From Bacteroidaceae bacterium (GTDB lineage: Bacteria > Bacteroidota > Bacteroidia > Bacteroidales > Barnesiellaceae_A): 64,000 bases of DNA. The stretch lies in NCBI GenBank assembly GCA_017410245.1, contig JAFQRE010000030.1, positions 20,523-84,522 on the forward strand. Direction: 5' to 3'. Below, one piece after another: positions 1 to 8,630 of the stretch. The position numbers and the translations under genes were made by a program. Positions within the stretch are counted from its first letter, which is position 1, and each line of letters opens with the position of its first letter. The notes under the pieces were generated by a model that searched no databases, was not told the DNA's origin, and saw only the letters and a program-made list of their open reading frames with translations.

Positions 1-642
1 CTGCCCCAGTATCCCGAATTGACACAAGAGGAGCTTGATGCTATAGCCGGTTATCCTTTGAATGTGTCTCAGGCCGGTGAGGTATTGCCCAATGATGCCT
101 ATGGAGCCGATGCCACTATTGCTACCTATAAGGGTTGGAGCATAAACATACAAGGCAACGGAAGTGGTTGCGAAACTGCGTATATCGATATTGTTCCGTC
201 GGAAAATGGTTCTGTCAGATTGTACGATGTTGATAACAATGAGATATTGTCGGGCACAAAAACATTGCGCAATAGTACAATTACAATAGAGGCTGTTCCC
301 TACGAAAATTATTGTTACAACTCGTTGCTGATAAACGAAAGCGAAGTGGTTGAGGGCACTACCTTTATGATAGGCGCATATGCGCGCGTGCAGGCTGTAT
401 TTAATGCCGATAATGCGGTGGAAGATAAAGTGGGTGACGAAACCAAAGTGTATTCAGTTGCCGGAGCTATAAATGTTACTACTACGTCGGTAGTTGATGT
501 CGATATATTTGCATTAGATGGTCGTGTAGTGGGTAGTGCCCGAGTTCACGACAAACTGTCATTTGAGATGCCAGATGGAGTATATGTAGTGCGAGTCGTT
601 AATAATGCCGAGGTAAACTCACATACAGTAGTGGTGCGTTAA
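1..642 (+). CDS. Secreted surface protein, C-terminal part (T9SS cargo)
   Basis: This is the 3' end of a gene that starts before the window; the frame is open from base 1 and gives 213 residues. The middle of the fragment, about residues 50-135, is a beta-rich module (GWSINIQGNG to YARVQAVF) resembling the InlB-type or bacterial-Ig-like repeats of Bacteroidota surface proteins. The last 70 residues (VYSVAGAINV, VDIFALDGRVV, DGVYVVRV) have the layout of a type A T9SS sorting domain, which is recognised for export through the outer membrane and then removed. The function of the missing N-terminal part cannot be judged. A hairpin follows the stop codon at 669-707. Confidence 0.8.
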   Translation: MPQYPELTQEELDAIAGYPLNVSQAGEVLPNDAYGADATIATYKGWSINIQGNGSGCETAYIDIVPSENGSVRLYDVDNNEILSGTKTLRNSTITIEAVPYENYCYNSLLINESEVVEGTTFMIGAYARVQAVFNADNAVEDKVGDETKVYSVAGAINVTTTSVVDVDIFALDGRVVGSARVHDKLSFEMPDGVYVVRVVNNAEVNSHTVVVR

Positions 643-668
643 TCTGAAGTTTCTATATTATTTATGTA

Positions 669-707
669 GTCTCCACAATGGGGTAGCAATATCCTTGTTG
701 TGGAGAC
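669..707 (+). terminator. Hairpin after the partial surface-protein gene
   Basis: The sequence GTCTCCACAA (669-678) pairs exactly with TTGTGGAGAC (698-707) across a 19-base loop. Only three T residues follow directly, so it is a moderate intrinsic terminator candidate. Confidence 0.5.
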
Positions 708-799
708 TTTGTATGCACGTGACATAAGTTTTTTAACAAATAACGTTAAAATAGAGCTTATGAAATGAATATTCATTATCTTCGTATTGTTAATTGCCT

Positions 800-2464
800 A
801 TGAGTATGAAACGTATAATCTCCTTGCTCCTTGTGAGTATATCTCTATGTGTTGTGGCTAACAGCAACGATAATAGATTGTTTGCTTATGGCCAAAATAT
901 CGAAGTATTTTCATCGGTACTAAAGCAGTTGAATATTAATTATGTAGATACTATAGATGTAGATAAGTGTTCGCAACGTGCTATTGGGGCAATGTTGTCG
1001 GGGCTTGATCCTTATACCGAATATTTTACCGAGGAGGAGGCTAAGGAGTTTATGGAGCAAAGCGCAGGCGAGTATGCCGGTGTAGGTTGCACCATCATGC
1101 AGCGCGATAGTGCAGTGTATGTGTCGGAACCATTTGAGGATACACCGGCACAAGAGGTGGGCTTGCGAGCCGGCGATAAGATTGTCATGATAGACAACGA
1201 TACGGTATTGGGTTGGAAGAGTGACGAGGTGAGCAAGCGCATGAGAGGACTTTCCAATACTTCGTTGCGCATGGTAGTAGAGCGTCCCGGGGTAGATAGC
1301 TTGATTGAGGTAAATATTGTACGTCGCATTATCAATCGTAATCCCGTAGCCTATTACGGAACTATAGCCGATGGTGTAGGATATATTTTGCTCGAAACCT
1401 TTTCGCATCAAGCATTTGAAGAGGTGCGTAAGGCCTTCCTCGACTTGAAAGAGAATGCCGGTATAACCTCATTGGTGTTAGACCTTCGTGACAATTCGGG
1501 TGGACTTGTTGGCGAGGCTGTGGAGATATTGAGTATGTTTGTGCCTCGTGGAACGAAAGTACTTGAGTCGCGTGGAAAGGTAGAGAATAGCAATCATACC
1601 TATAAGACCGAGCGTGAGCCATTAGATACCAAGATACCTCTTGCTGTGCTTGTCAATGGATATACAGCTTCTGCTTCGGAGGTTGTGGCGGGAGCTCTGC
1701 AAGACCTCGATCGTGCAGTGATTATTGGAGAGCGTTCTTTTGGAAAAGGGCTCATTCAGCAAGTATTCCCACTGCCATTCAATCGCAAGGTGAAGGTTAC
1801 AGTTTCCTATTACTATATTCCCAGCGGACGGTCTATACAGGCCATAGATTATAGCAAGCGCGATGCCAATGGACATGTATCGCGAGTACCCGATTCGCTC
1901 ACTCGCGAGTATACTACAGTAGCCGGTCGTATAGTGCGCGATGGAGGAGGTATTACCCCCGATATACTGGTGAAAGCCGATACGATGAGCAATCTGCATT
2001 ATTACCTCTATGCCGGTAATCATATTTTCGACTTTGCTACACAATATGCCAGCCGTCATGACGCTATTGCACCAGCTCATGAGTTTGTTCTTACCGATGC
2101 CGATTATAACGATTTCAAACAATTTGTGCGTGAACGAGATTTTAAGTACGACAAGATGAGTAGCAAGCAACTTGCCGAATTGCGTAAAATGATGACTTTT
2201 GAGGGTTATATCGACTCAACTACGCAGCAACTCTTAGACTCTTTGGAGTCTCGGTTGGAACACAATCTCGATAAGGACTTGGATACTTTCCGTAGCCGTA
2301 TTGAGCTGTCGTTGGTGCAAGAGATAGTCAAAAGATACTACTATACCCGCGGTGTCATCGTTGTGGGGTTGCGTGAAGAGCCGGTAACAACCCGGGCTAT
2401 TGAGGTGTTGCAGTCGCCGGTGCGATATGATGAAATATTGGCTCGTCCCAAGTCGAAAAAGTAA
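800..2464 (+). CDS. S41 family C-terminal processing peptidase (CtpA-like)
   Basis: The product (554 aa) begins with a hydrophobic signal segment (about residues 3-22), so it should act in the periplasm. A PDZ domain lies at about 85-170 (GVGCTIMQ, GLRAGDKI), followed by the S41 serine-protease fold. The catalytic dyad is visible: Ser291 in TASASE and Lys316 in SFGKG, 25 residues apart as in E. coli Prc (S430/K455), with the conserved Asp 11 residues after the Ser. Such enzymes cut substrates at their C-termini. The ATG at 800 was chosen; a TTG at 794 is in frame but less likely, and an ATG at 806 is also possible. A possible -7 box (TATCTTCG, 777-784, one mismatch) lies just upstream. Terminated by the hairpin at 2484-2512. 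Confidence 0.92.
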   Translation: MSMKRIISLLLVSISLCVVANSNDNRLFAYGQNIEVFSSVLKQLNINYVDTIDVDKCSQRAIGAMLSGLDPYTEYFTEEEAKEFMEQSAGEYAGVGCTIMQRDSAVYVSEPFEDTPAQEVGLRAGDKIVMIDNDTVLGWKSDEVSKRMRGLSNTSLRMVVERPGVDSLIEVNIVRRIINRNPVAYYGTIADGVGYILLETFSHQAFEEVRKAFLDLKENAGITSLVLDLRDNSGGLVGEAVEILSMFVPRGTKVLESRGKVENSNHTYKTEREPLDTKIPLAVLVNGYTASASEVVAGALQDLDRAVIIGERSFGKGLIQQVFPLPFNRKVKVTVSYYYIPSGRSIQAIDYSKRDANGHVSRVPDSLTREYTTVAGRIVRDGGGITPDILVKADTMSNLHYYLYAGNHIFDFATQYASRHDAIAPAHEFVLTDADYNDFKQFVRERDFKYDKMSSKQLAELRKMMTFEGYIDSTTQQLLDSLESRLEHNLDKDLDTFRSRIELSLVQEIVKRYYYTRGVIVVGLREEPVTTRAIEVLQSPVRYDEILARPKSKK

Positions 2465-2483
2465 AAATTCAACCCTAATAAAA

Positions 2484-2512
2484 AATTCCTGCCAAAATAT
2501 TTGGTGGGAATT
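2484..2512 (+). terminator. Terminator of the S41 peptidase gene
   Basis: AATTCCTGCC (2484-2493) pairs over ten positions (two G-T wobbles) with GGTGGGAATT (2503-2512) around a nine-base loop, followed by ATTTTAT. Its 3' arm overlaps the -33 box of the next promoter. Confidence 0.6.
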
Positions 2513-2531
2513 ATTTTATACGCTACATTTG
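2500..2531 (+). promoter_or_regulatory. Promoter of the padR-DUF2812 pair
   Basis: TTTG at 2500-2503 and TACATTTG at 2524-2531, separated by 20 bases, match the Bacteroidota housekeeping promoter. The start codon of the PadR gene is 57 bases downstream. Confidence 0.7.
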
Positions 2532-2588
2532 TATCGGCTACCGATATAGCGAGTGGCGATATAACGACCAACGAAATACCTTTGAGAT

Positions 2589-2906
2589 ATGGGAGATCAT
2601 ACAACAATAGTTCTTACGGAGGCAGTATATTACATACTGTTGTCGCTAACTACACCCCTGCACGGTTATGGTATCATGCAGAAAACAAGTCAGTTGAGCC
2701 ATGGTCGATTGGTTATCTCGGCCGGAACGCTCTATGGAGCCATCAATACCTTGCTCGATCGTGGCTGGATCAAGCAACTCATTGTGGCCGAGGAGAGTCG
2801 TCGCAAGGAGTATGTCATCACCGAAGATGGCAAGGCTGTGTTACGAGCCGAGTTGGCACGCTTGCATGAGTTGGTGGCCAATGGCGATGCTATACTCAAT
2901 CAATGA
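2589..2906 (+). CDS. PadR family transcriptional regulator
   Basis: A small winged-helix regulator (105 aa), the usual size of PadR proteins that have only the DNA-binding domain and one dimerisation helix. Characteristic segments are the N-terminal helix (LTEAVYYILL), the HGYGIMQK turn, the recognition region (ISAGTLYGAINTLLDRGWI) and the wing (SRRKEYVITEDGKAVL). PadR proteins usually repress the gene next to them in response to a small molecule or membrane stress. The next gene, 27 bases downstream and on the same strand, encodes a DUF2812 membrane protein; this pairing is common in many phyla. The inducer is unknown. The start codon fits the family's usual N-terminus. Confidence 0.9.
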   Translation: MGDHTTIVLTEAVYYILLSLTTPLHGYGIMQKTSQLSHGRLVISAGTLYGAINTLLDRGWIKQLIVAEESRRKEYVITEDGKAVLRAELARLHELVANGDAILNQ

Positions 2907-2933
2907 TATGTAAACCTTTTAATGATATAGACT

Positions 2934-3515
2934 ATGGAGAAGAAACATTACTTCAGGTATTTTACTATTGCCGATTATGAGAAAGAGCAAAAGTGGATAA
3001 ATGACATGAGCCGTCATGGGTGGAATCTTGTAAAAACCAATGGATTGATTTATACCTTCGAGCGAGGTGTTCCCGGTGAGTATATCTACAAGATAGACCT
3101 TCCCGATGAGAAAATGAGTGATGTAGAGGTAGATACCTATTACAAATTCATGGAAGAGTGTGGTGTAGAGATTGTCGCTACGTATAAGTTCTGGCGCTAT
3201 CTGCGCAAGAAGAGTGCCGATGGTGCTATTGAATGTGCCGATAATACAATGGCTCAGCTCTCTATGGTCAATAAAGCCTACGGCCTTGCCAATAAATTGA
3301 TTAATATGTTATTGGTTATATTTGCAGTTATAATCATATTGTCCGGTGTAGTGCGTGCATTTGTAAGTGGGGCAGTAGCCGACTTTGTTATGGGATTTGC
3401 AACAGGCATTTCAAGTTCGGCAGTGGTAGCTTTGGCGCTTCTTTTTGTACCCATTTCACGTCGTTTGCGTATGCGTATGAATGAGCTTATCGAGGAGCTT
3501 GTGGTCAAAGGTTGA
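2934..3515 (+). CDS. DUF2812 domain membrane protein
   Basis: A 193-residue protein. The N-terminal 90 residues are a soluble domain rich in aromatic residues (YFRYFTIADYEKEQKWIN, FWRYLRKKS) typical of DUF2812. Two membrane helices follow at about 120-140 and 146-168, and a basic tail (SRRLRMRMNELIEEL). Its biochemical function is not known. It is encoded directly after a padR gene, so the regulator most likely controls its own operon and, through it, this membrane protein. A strong bidirectional terminator ends the pair at 3553-3587. Confidence 0.82.
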   Translation: MEKKHYFRYFTIADYEKEQKWINDMSRHGWNLVKTNGLIYTFERGVPGEYIYKIDLPDEKMSDVEVDTYYKFMEECGVEIVATYKFWRYLRKKSADGAIECADNTMAQLSMVNKAYGLANKLINMLLVIFAVIIILSGVVRAFVSGAVADFVMGFATGISSSAVVALALLFVPISRRLRMRMNELIEELVVKG

Positions 3516-3552
3516 TATTTCTATTTTCAACGATATTGTTGCATAAAAATTG

Positions 3553-3587
3553 AGAGGCAGTGTCTAAATCACTTAGACACTGCCTCT
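3553..3587. terminator. Bidirectional terminator between convergent genes
   Basis: A perfect 15-base-pair stem (AGAGGCAGTGTCTAA at 3553-3567 with its complement at 3573-3587) with a five-base loop. It lies between the DUF2812 gene (+) and the adhesin-like gene (-), and can serve both. Confidence 0.82.
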
Positions 3588-3614
3588 TCTGATTTTCAAA
3601 ATAACCTATTCATC

Positions 3615-5966
3615 TTAATTTACGCTAAATTTCTTACATACATTTTCAGACGAAGTTTCCACTTTTACGATGTATAATCCCTTGTTCCAATTGTCAAGTG
3701 TGATGTTATATGCGTCGCTATTGATGTTGTGTGATGCATACACAAGACAACCATTGGTAATGTATATTTCTATACTTTCTATCTTCTCGCCGGGAGTTGT
3801 AACATACAACATTTGGGGTGTAACTCTAATGTCAGGAGTGTTGTTTGTTATATTTTTTACAGCCGAATTGTCGACAGATTCGATTTTGAAATTGTCTATC
3901 AACAAGTAACCATCGCCACAACCATCGTACACAAAACGGAAACAAGGAGTATTGCCACGAGCCACGTCGGTGACATCTAGTGTATATGTATAATCGACCA
4001 CATCATCAACATAAATATCGTTGTACCATTCCCAATAATCGCCACCATCTAATGAGACTTCAATGTATGGGAAAGAACTATCCCAGTAGGTGTAATAATC
4101 CATTGTACAAGATAAAATCACGCTATCGGTTGCACTTATTGTAGAACAGTCAAAGATAGGAGTGGCAAGACCTGTCCAAATATTTATAATATAATTATCT
4201 TCGCTCGATACCGATGCAAAATTACCTTCTACTTCATTGCAGGGAGATTTAATTTGATACCAGTTGTCAAAACGCCAATTGTAATTAGGTGGTGTTGCTT
4301 CGTTCATAGCCGATGATAGCCAATTGTCGGGAGTGAGATCACCATCGAAGTGTTGTGTATAGGGTAGTGGCATTATTTCGTAGTCGTAGGCGATAACATT
4401 CGCTTGGCAAGGAAGTGACAAGACGTCATCGCTGTATAATGCCTTAACAGAATAGGTGTATGTACCTGAGACAATGTCTTTGTCGGTATAGGTGAGAGGC
4501 TCCTCCGGTTGTATAGTTGCTATCTCTGTGTTGCCTCTGAATACTTTATATGCCTCAATTTCCCATTCCGATGCTTTAGCTGCTTGCCAATCGAGTGTTA
4601 CATTATAATTGTATTTGTCATAAGAGGCATTGAGACCTGTGGGCGTGTAGCGTGTACCTAATGCAACTTGTTCACCGACGCGCTCTGACTCGCCAAATGG
4701 GTAATCGTATACAGCTGCAACCTCATAAATATAGGCACCACGGGTCACATCACTATTGCCCATTTCGCCCAATGGTAGTTCTATACCGGCCAATATACCA
4801 TCTACATACACACAGTAGCATACAGGAACTCTTTCACCTTCGGGAGCATCCCAAGTAATAATAACATCTCCATATCCGCTCTCCTCGTCGTATGTGCTTG
4901 TTACCTTTACATTGGTAGGTGCGTTGCAAGTTACTTCTTTGATGGTAACAGTAACCGATGCAGCCTCTGACTTGCCAGTTGCGTTTACGGCATATACGTC
5001 ATACACATATTCGCCAGGATCCTTGTCCGAGATGTCTGTATAGTTGAGTGAATTGATATTGTCGGCAAGTAGTTCTCCGTTGAGGTATACTTGGTAGTAT
5101 TCGGTGGCGGCTGCTAGCGCTTTGCTACGTTTTAAGGCAGTTGCAGAGGATTGAGTGCGCTCTCTACCGATGAAATTACGGTACATTTGCATACCATCAC
5201 TTATATTACGTTGGGTATTTCTAGACTTCATTTGAACCTCGGCGCTTGCAGTGGAGTTGGAGGAGATATAAATATCGTCGAGTGTCCACGAGAAATATAG
5301 AGAAGACCACTCTTGTGTCATTTCGCTCTGTGCGTGGAAAGCAATGCGTGTATTGGGCTGTGGTTCTCCTAAATAGAGTGAAACTTGTTGCCAACGGTCA
5401 AAACCATTGTGGTCGTAACGAGCGTCCCATAATGTTTCCCAAGTATCACCGCCATCGTGGCTTATTTTTACGCAATATTGGTCTACAAAATCTTCAAATT
5501 GTGCGTATTCCAAAATCATAGGATTGATGTAGCACCAGAAGTCGAGGTACACAGCATTGTCGAGAATGGGCGATATGAGCCATTCATCTTGATTGGCAGG
5601 AGTGCCATCTTCGTGAGGCCATCCCATATCCATAAATACCATCGTGCTTCCTTCTCCATTGTTGATGTAGTAATCCCAATCGTTGAGCTCTTTGAAGTCG
5701 TCGGTGGGGTAGTGAAACCAAGAGCAACGATAGTCCGATGCATTGTATGTTTTTACTTCCCAACCCTCGCCCGGAAAGACATCTGACTCAAAATCGGCAC
5801 TCGCAACAATTCCTTCTTCTGCGTTTCGTTTCCAAGATAATTCTACTTTGGTGCCATCTACCGATGACTGTAAGTCGACCGGTATTGATGGTGTATTACC
5901 TAATGCTACGGTAGTTGTACCTAATGCCACTAGGGCTACAAGAGTGTGTAGATTAAAGTTTTTCAT
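3615..5966 (-). CDS. Secreted adhesin-like protein with FN3 and choice-of-anchor modules
   Basis: A 783-residue exported protein. The ATG at 5966 is preferred because it starts the signal peptide (MKNFNLHTLVALVALG); the open frame continues upstream to 6044 but without a signal-like start. Visible modules are an FN3-like strand pair (about 25-45), a cleaved-adhesin/choice-of-anchor J-type lectin-like domain (about 50-240, EWLISPILDN, SHDGGDTWETLW, WTLDDIYIS), two or three FN3-like repeats (about 290-560), a second choice-of-anchor domain (about 565-690, FDGDLTPDNW, SLDGGDYWEWY, LLIDNFKIES) and a type A T9SS sorting domain (GLYIVKVETSS). Such proteins reach the cell surface and bind host glycans, host protein or polysaccharide; the ligand is not predictable. 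It lies beside the TPR-AraC regulator gene. Confidence 0.85.
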   Translation of the reverse strand: MKNFNLHTLVALVALGTTTVALGNTPSIPVDLQSSVDGTKVELSWKRNAEEGIVASADFESDVFPGEGWEVKTYNASDYRCSWFHYPTDDFKELNDWDYYINNGEGSTMVFMDMGWPHEDGTPANQDEWLISPILDNAVYLDFWCYINPMILEYAQFEDFVDQYCVKISHDGGDTWETLWDARYDHNGFDRWQQVSLYLGEPQPNTRIAFHAQSEMTQEWSSLYFSWTLDDIYISSNSTASAEVQMKSRNTQRNISDGMQMYRNFIGRERTQSSATALKRSKALAAATEYYQVYLNGELLADNINSLNYTDISDKDPGEYVYDVYAVNATGKSEAASVTVTIKEVTCNAPTNVKVTSTYDEESGYGDVIITWDAPEGERVPVCYCVYVDGILAGIELPLGEMGNSDVTRGAYIYEVAAVYDYPFGESERVGEQVALGTRYTPTGLNASYDKYNYNVTLDWQAAKASEWEIEAYKVFRGNTEIATIQPEEPLTYTDKDIVSGTYTYSVKALYSDDVLSLPCQANVIAYDYEIMPLPYTQHFDGDLTPDNWLSSAMNEATPPNYNWRFDNWYQIKSPCNEVEGNFASVSSEDNYIINIWTGLATPIFDCSTISATDSVILSCTMDYYTYWDSSFPYIEVSLDGGDYWEWYNDIYVDDVVDYTYTLDVTDVARGNTPCFRFVYDGCGDGYLLIDNFKIESVDNSAVKNITNNTPDIRVTPQMLYVTTPGEKIESIEIYITNGCLVYASHNINSDAYNITLDNWNKGLYIVKVETSSENVCKKFSVN

Positions 5967-5998
5967 ACGTAATATGAGTTTAAAGGTTTGACATACCA

Positions 5999-6029
5999 CA
6001 AATGTAGAGAGTAACAAAAGTTGCTGCAA
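5999..6029 (-). promoter_or_regulatory. Promoter of the adhesin-like gene
   Basis: On the minus strand, TTG (6029-6027) and TACATTTG (6006-5999) are 20 bases apart. The predicted start of transcription lies about 25 bases before the ATG at 5966. Confidence 0.62.
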
Positions 6030-6096
6030 TTTTTTGGCAAACACATAATTTCTATTTCGTGAAATAGTAAGTAAAATCCCTTAATAGTGATGGATA

Positions 6097-7776
6097 TTAA
6101 TTTCTTTCTTTTGAGATTTTTTGATATATTGATGGTTTTATGCCGGTGTATTGAGAGAAAACACGAATGAAGTTGGCTTGTGATTTATATCCTACACTCT
6201 CACTTATGGCTTTGATGGTGAAGTTACCATAATTATTAAAATCGGACAATCGTTTCATCGCAACTTTGATACGACATTCGTTGAGTAGTGAGCGGAAGTT
6301 CATACCATAATCGTCGTTTATAACTTGTGAAACGTATCGTTGGTTGGTACCTATCAACGACGATAGCCGTGCTATATTAAATTCGCTATTGCATATTTCT
6401 TCTTCGTTTTCCATAATGTGCATTATACCGTTCGATATTTCCATTCGCAATTCATTGGAGATATTGAGGGTGGATGTATCATTCTTCTCGTTTTTTTCTG
6501 TTGTTTCTACTTTTTCAGATATTTTTTCGGCTTGTTGTGTCTCATACATTTCGTGCATCAAAGCAAGACGCGTTTTGTAGCTATCTTCTCTTTTGAGAGA
6601 CTCCTGATTTACGTTGAAGAGTTCGTTATAGGCTTTTTTTATATCTCTTTTCTGAATGTAGAGTATGACCAACAATATGCAACCAATAACCAGCCCAATA
6701 GTGATTGTAAGCAGCCATCGTCGTTGCATCATAATTTTCAATTCATCGTTTCGTTTCTGCTCGGTTAGTTGCGTAATAATAATGTTGTTATTATCCAACT
6801 CATAAAGAAATTGGGCGTTTTTAAGACTGTTAAACTCTCGTTGGTTAAATATCGAATCATTGATTTCGTTGTAAGCGTTTTTGTAGAAAGAGGCTTTTTC
6901 TTTGTTCCCTTTTCGTTCATAGATATTGGCCAGATTGCCTAACGACACAACCAGTAAGTCGGTTGTTCCGCTATTGCGAGCTATACTTTCGTTAAGATGG
7001 AAATACTTTAATGCCGAGTCGAGCTGGTTATGTGCTACATAGCACTTGGCCAGACCATTGTATGCTGCACCCTTACATTGCAAATTGAGACCTTCTTGTT
7101 CTACCACCACAACCGATTTTAGATAATTGTCGATAGTGGCATTTTTATCCTTTTGTGTAGCTGCAATTATAGCTCGACAGATGAGTATATCATATTTATA
7201 TCTGCCACGTTTATCTCCGTTGTTCTGTTGTAGTATATCGAAGTAGTATTTGGCTTCTTCTGTTTTCTCTTGGTAACAAAGAGCGTGTATGAGGTTGGTT
7301 AATGTATGATTTAGTAATGTTATGTCGTTGCTCTCATTTGCAGCCTCGAGTGATTTTTTGTAAAAATTGATGCTTTGCTCGTAGTCGTAGTGTACGCTAT
7401 ATATATTACCTATATAATTATATATTTGTGACAAAATATGGTTGAAATCGTTGTCAAAGCATATTTTTAGACCTTTCAGCCATAAGTCCATAGCTGTTGA
7501 GTAGTTGTTTTTTCTATAGTGCATTATACCGGTATTGAGTAGAGCATCGGCACAAAGCTCTTTTTCTTGTATACTCATAGTATTGTCATACCTATTATAT
7601 AGTACACTATAATATAGTATTGAACTGTCGCTCTGAGTGTTGAAATGTTGAGTAGCTTTTGTGTGTAACTCCTCGTTGGTTAAGATTGTAAAATATGCCA
7701 AGTTGGTATTGGCTATTACTACCTCTCCCAACATAGAGTATAGAATAATAAACAATATATATAAGCACTTTTTCAT
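6097..7776 (-). CDS. Membrane-spanning TPR and AraC-type transcriptional regulator
   Basis: The 559-residue product starts with a signal-like hydrophobic stretch (MKKCLYILFIILYS; ATG at 7776). Tetratricopeptide repeats fill about residues 60-330 (NTGIMHYRKNNYSTAMD, YNYIGNIYSVHYDYEQSI, GNLANIYERKGNKEKA). One membrane helix follows at about 350-370 (WLLTITIGLVIGC), then a charged linker and a C-terminal AraC-type double helix-turn-helix (about 455-559, FNIARLSSLIGTNQRYVSQ, SVGYKSQANFIRVFSQYTG). The layout suggests a periplasmic sensor joined directly to a cytoplasmic DNA-binding domain, without a kinase. Signal and targets are unknown; the adhesin-like gene next to it is the obvious candidate target. 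Confidence 0.88.
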   Translation of the reverse strand: MKKCLYILFIILYSMLGEVVIANTNLAYFTILTNEELHTKATQHFNTQSDSSILYYSVLYNRYDNTMSIQEKELCADALLNTGIMHYRKNNYSTAMDLWLKGLKICFDNDFNHILSQIYNYIGNIYSVHYDYEQSINFYKKSLEAANESNDITLLNHTLTNLIHALCYQEKTEEAKYYFDILQQNNGDKRGRYKYDILICRAIIAATQKDKNATIDNYLKSVVVVEQEGLNLQCKGAAYNGLAKCYVAHNQLDSALKYFHLNESIARNSGTTDLLVVSLGNLANIYERKGNKEKASFYKNAYNEINDSIFNQREFNSLKNAQFLYELDNNNIIITQLTEQKRNDELKIMMQRRWLLTITIGLVIGCILLVILYIQKRDIKKAYNELFNVNQESLKREDSYKTRLALMHEMYETQQAEKISEKVETTEKNEKNDTSTLNISNELRMEISNGIMHIMENEEEICNSEFNIARLSSLIGTNQRYVSQVINDDYGMNFRSLLNECRIKVAMKRLSDFNNYGNFTIKAISESVGYKSQANFIRVFSQYTGIKPSIYQKISKERN

Positions 7777-7861
7777 ATAATTCTCACATCTTTGTCGAGA
7801 TATAAATGCCACTAATAATATTTAGTTGAGGCTATTATATCAATTGGCATTCTATATCTTA

Positions 7862-7891
7862 CAAAGATAAGGATTTAGTAAATCGGTGCAA
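7862..7891 (-). promoter_or_regulatory. Promoter of the TPR-AraC regulator gene
   Basis: Minus-strand TTG (7891-7889) and TATCTTTG (7869-7862) with 19 bases between. The leader to the ATG would be about 80 bases. A short inverted repeat (TATCTT at 7855-7860, AAGATA at 7864-7869) overlaps the -7 box. Confidence 0.62.
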
Positions 7892-7941
7892 GTTGTGTAT
7901 GGGGATTTTTCTATAAAATCCTATTGAGTCTGTTCTATATA

Positions 7942-8565
7942 TTACAAGATATAACCCACTGTGACACCTAATGAAAAGATATTGTTGCGAGTTGTTTGGT
8001 TGAGATAAGAAGTTTGACGAGTAAGGTCGGGAAGATAGGCAAAGTTGATACCGAAACGCACATTGTTGAGGTCGTATGCAACGCCCACTTCGGTTTTTAT
8101 ACCCAACATGACTTCATTTTTGAAAAATGTGAGATTTTCATTTCCATTTTCAATGCCTTCAATGCTGGTATTTACGGGAATATCTAATTTGGGTCCGGCT
8201 CCAATAAAGGCATGAAATTGTCCGATGGCCCATTTGGCACGAAATGTGGTGTTGAGGTGGATATTGTCGCGTCGCATCTTCCAGTCGATAGTTCCGTCAG
8301 TAATACCTGCCTCCGACGATGTCACTATCTCATCAGTTCCACCTGTTGCCATATAGCCTACCTCGCTCGATAGGTAGAACCAATCATGTTCTAACCAATC
8401 AACACCTACAAGGGTGGTATTATTGACAAGTGTATGGGTAAATTGATGCAGTGGGGTGTCATCTTGCATCGACGAGAAAGTTGTTCCTACATCTACCTTG
8501 ATAACTTGTGCCGATAGGGGCAGCATGCAAGTAAGTAAAATGGCTAATAGTGATATGCGTCTCAT
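7942..8565 (-). CDS. Outer-membrane beta-barrel protein
   Basis: A 207-residue protein with a clear signal peptide ending in LSAQ (MRRISLLAILLTCMLPLSAQ, ATG at 8565). The rest is alternating amphipathic strands (FYLSSEVGYMATGG, FHAFIGAGPKLDIP, GIKTEVGVAYDL, FGINFAYLPDL) and ends in aromatic/hydrophobic YIL, as in porin-family small barrels of Bacteroidota (OMP_b-brl type). It is probably an eight-stranded outer-membrane protein of unknown role. It lies 65 bases after the pectate lyase gene on the same strand, and I see no clear promoter between them, so the two may be co-transcribed. Confidence 0.78.
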   Translation of the reverse strand: MRRISLLAILLTCMLPLSAQVIKVDVGTTFSSMQDDTPLHQFTHTLVNNTTLVGVDWLEHDWFYLSSEVGYMATGGTDEIVTSSEAGITDGTIDWKMRRDNIHLNTTFRAKWAIGQFHAFIGAGPKLDIPVNTSIEGIENGNENLTFFKNEVMLGIKTEVGVAYDLNNVRFGINFAYLPDLTRQTSYLNQTTRNNIFSLGVTVGYIL

Positions 8566-8630
8566 AATAAAGTGTGTTTTTCTACATAAACGCATATTAT
8601 ACTATATTTATTGTAGCACTGCCGAGCTTT

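Noticed and set aside
2501..2869. Plus-strand frame overlapping padR
   Set aside because: It begins before the promoter's -7 box and has no family features; PadR in another frame explains the region.
5967..6044. N-terminal extension of the adhesin-like gene
   Set aside because: It crosses the predicted promoter, and the signal peptide starts at 5966.
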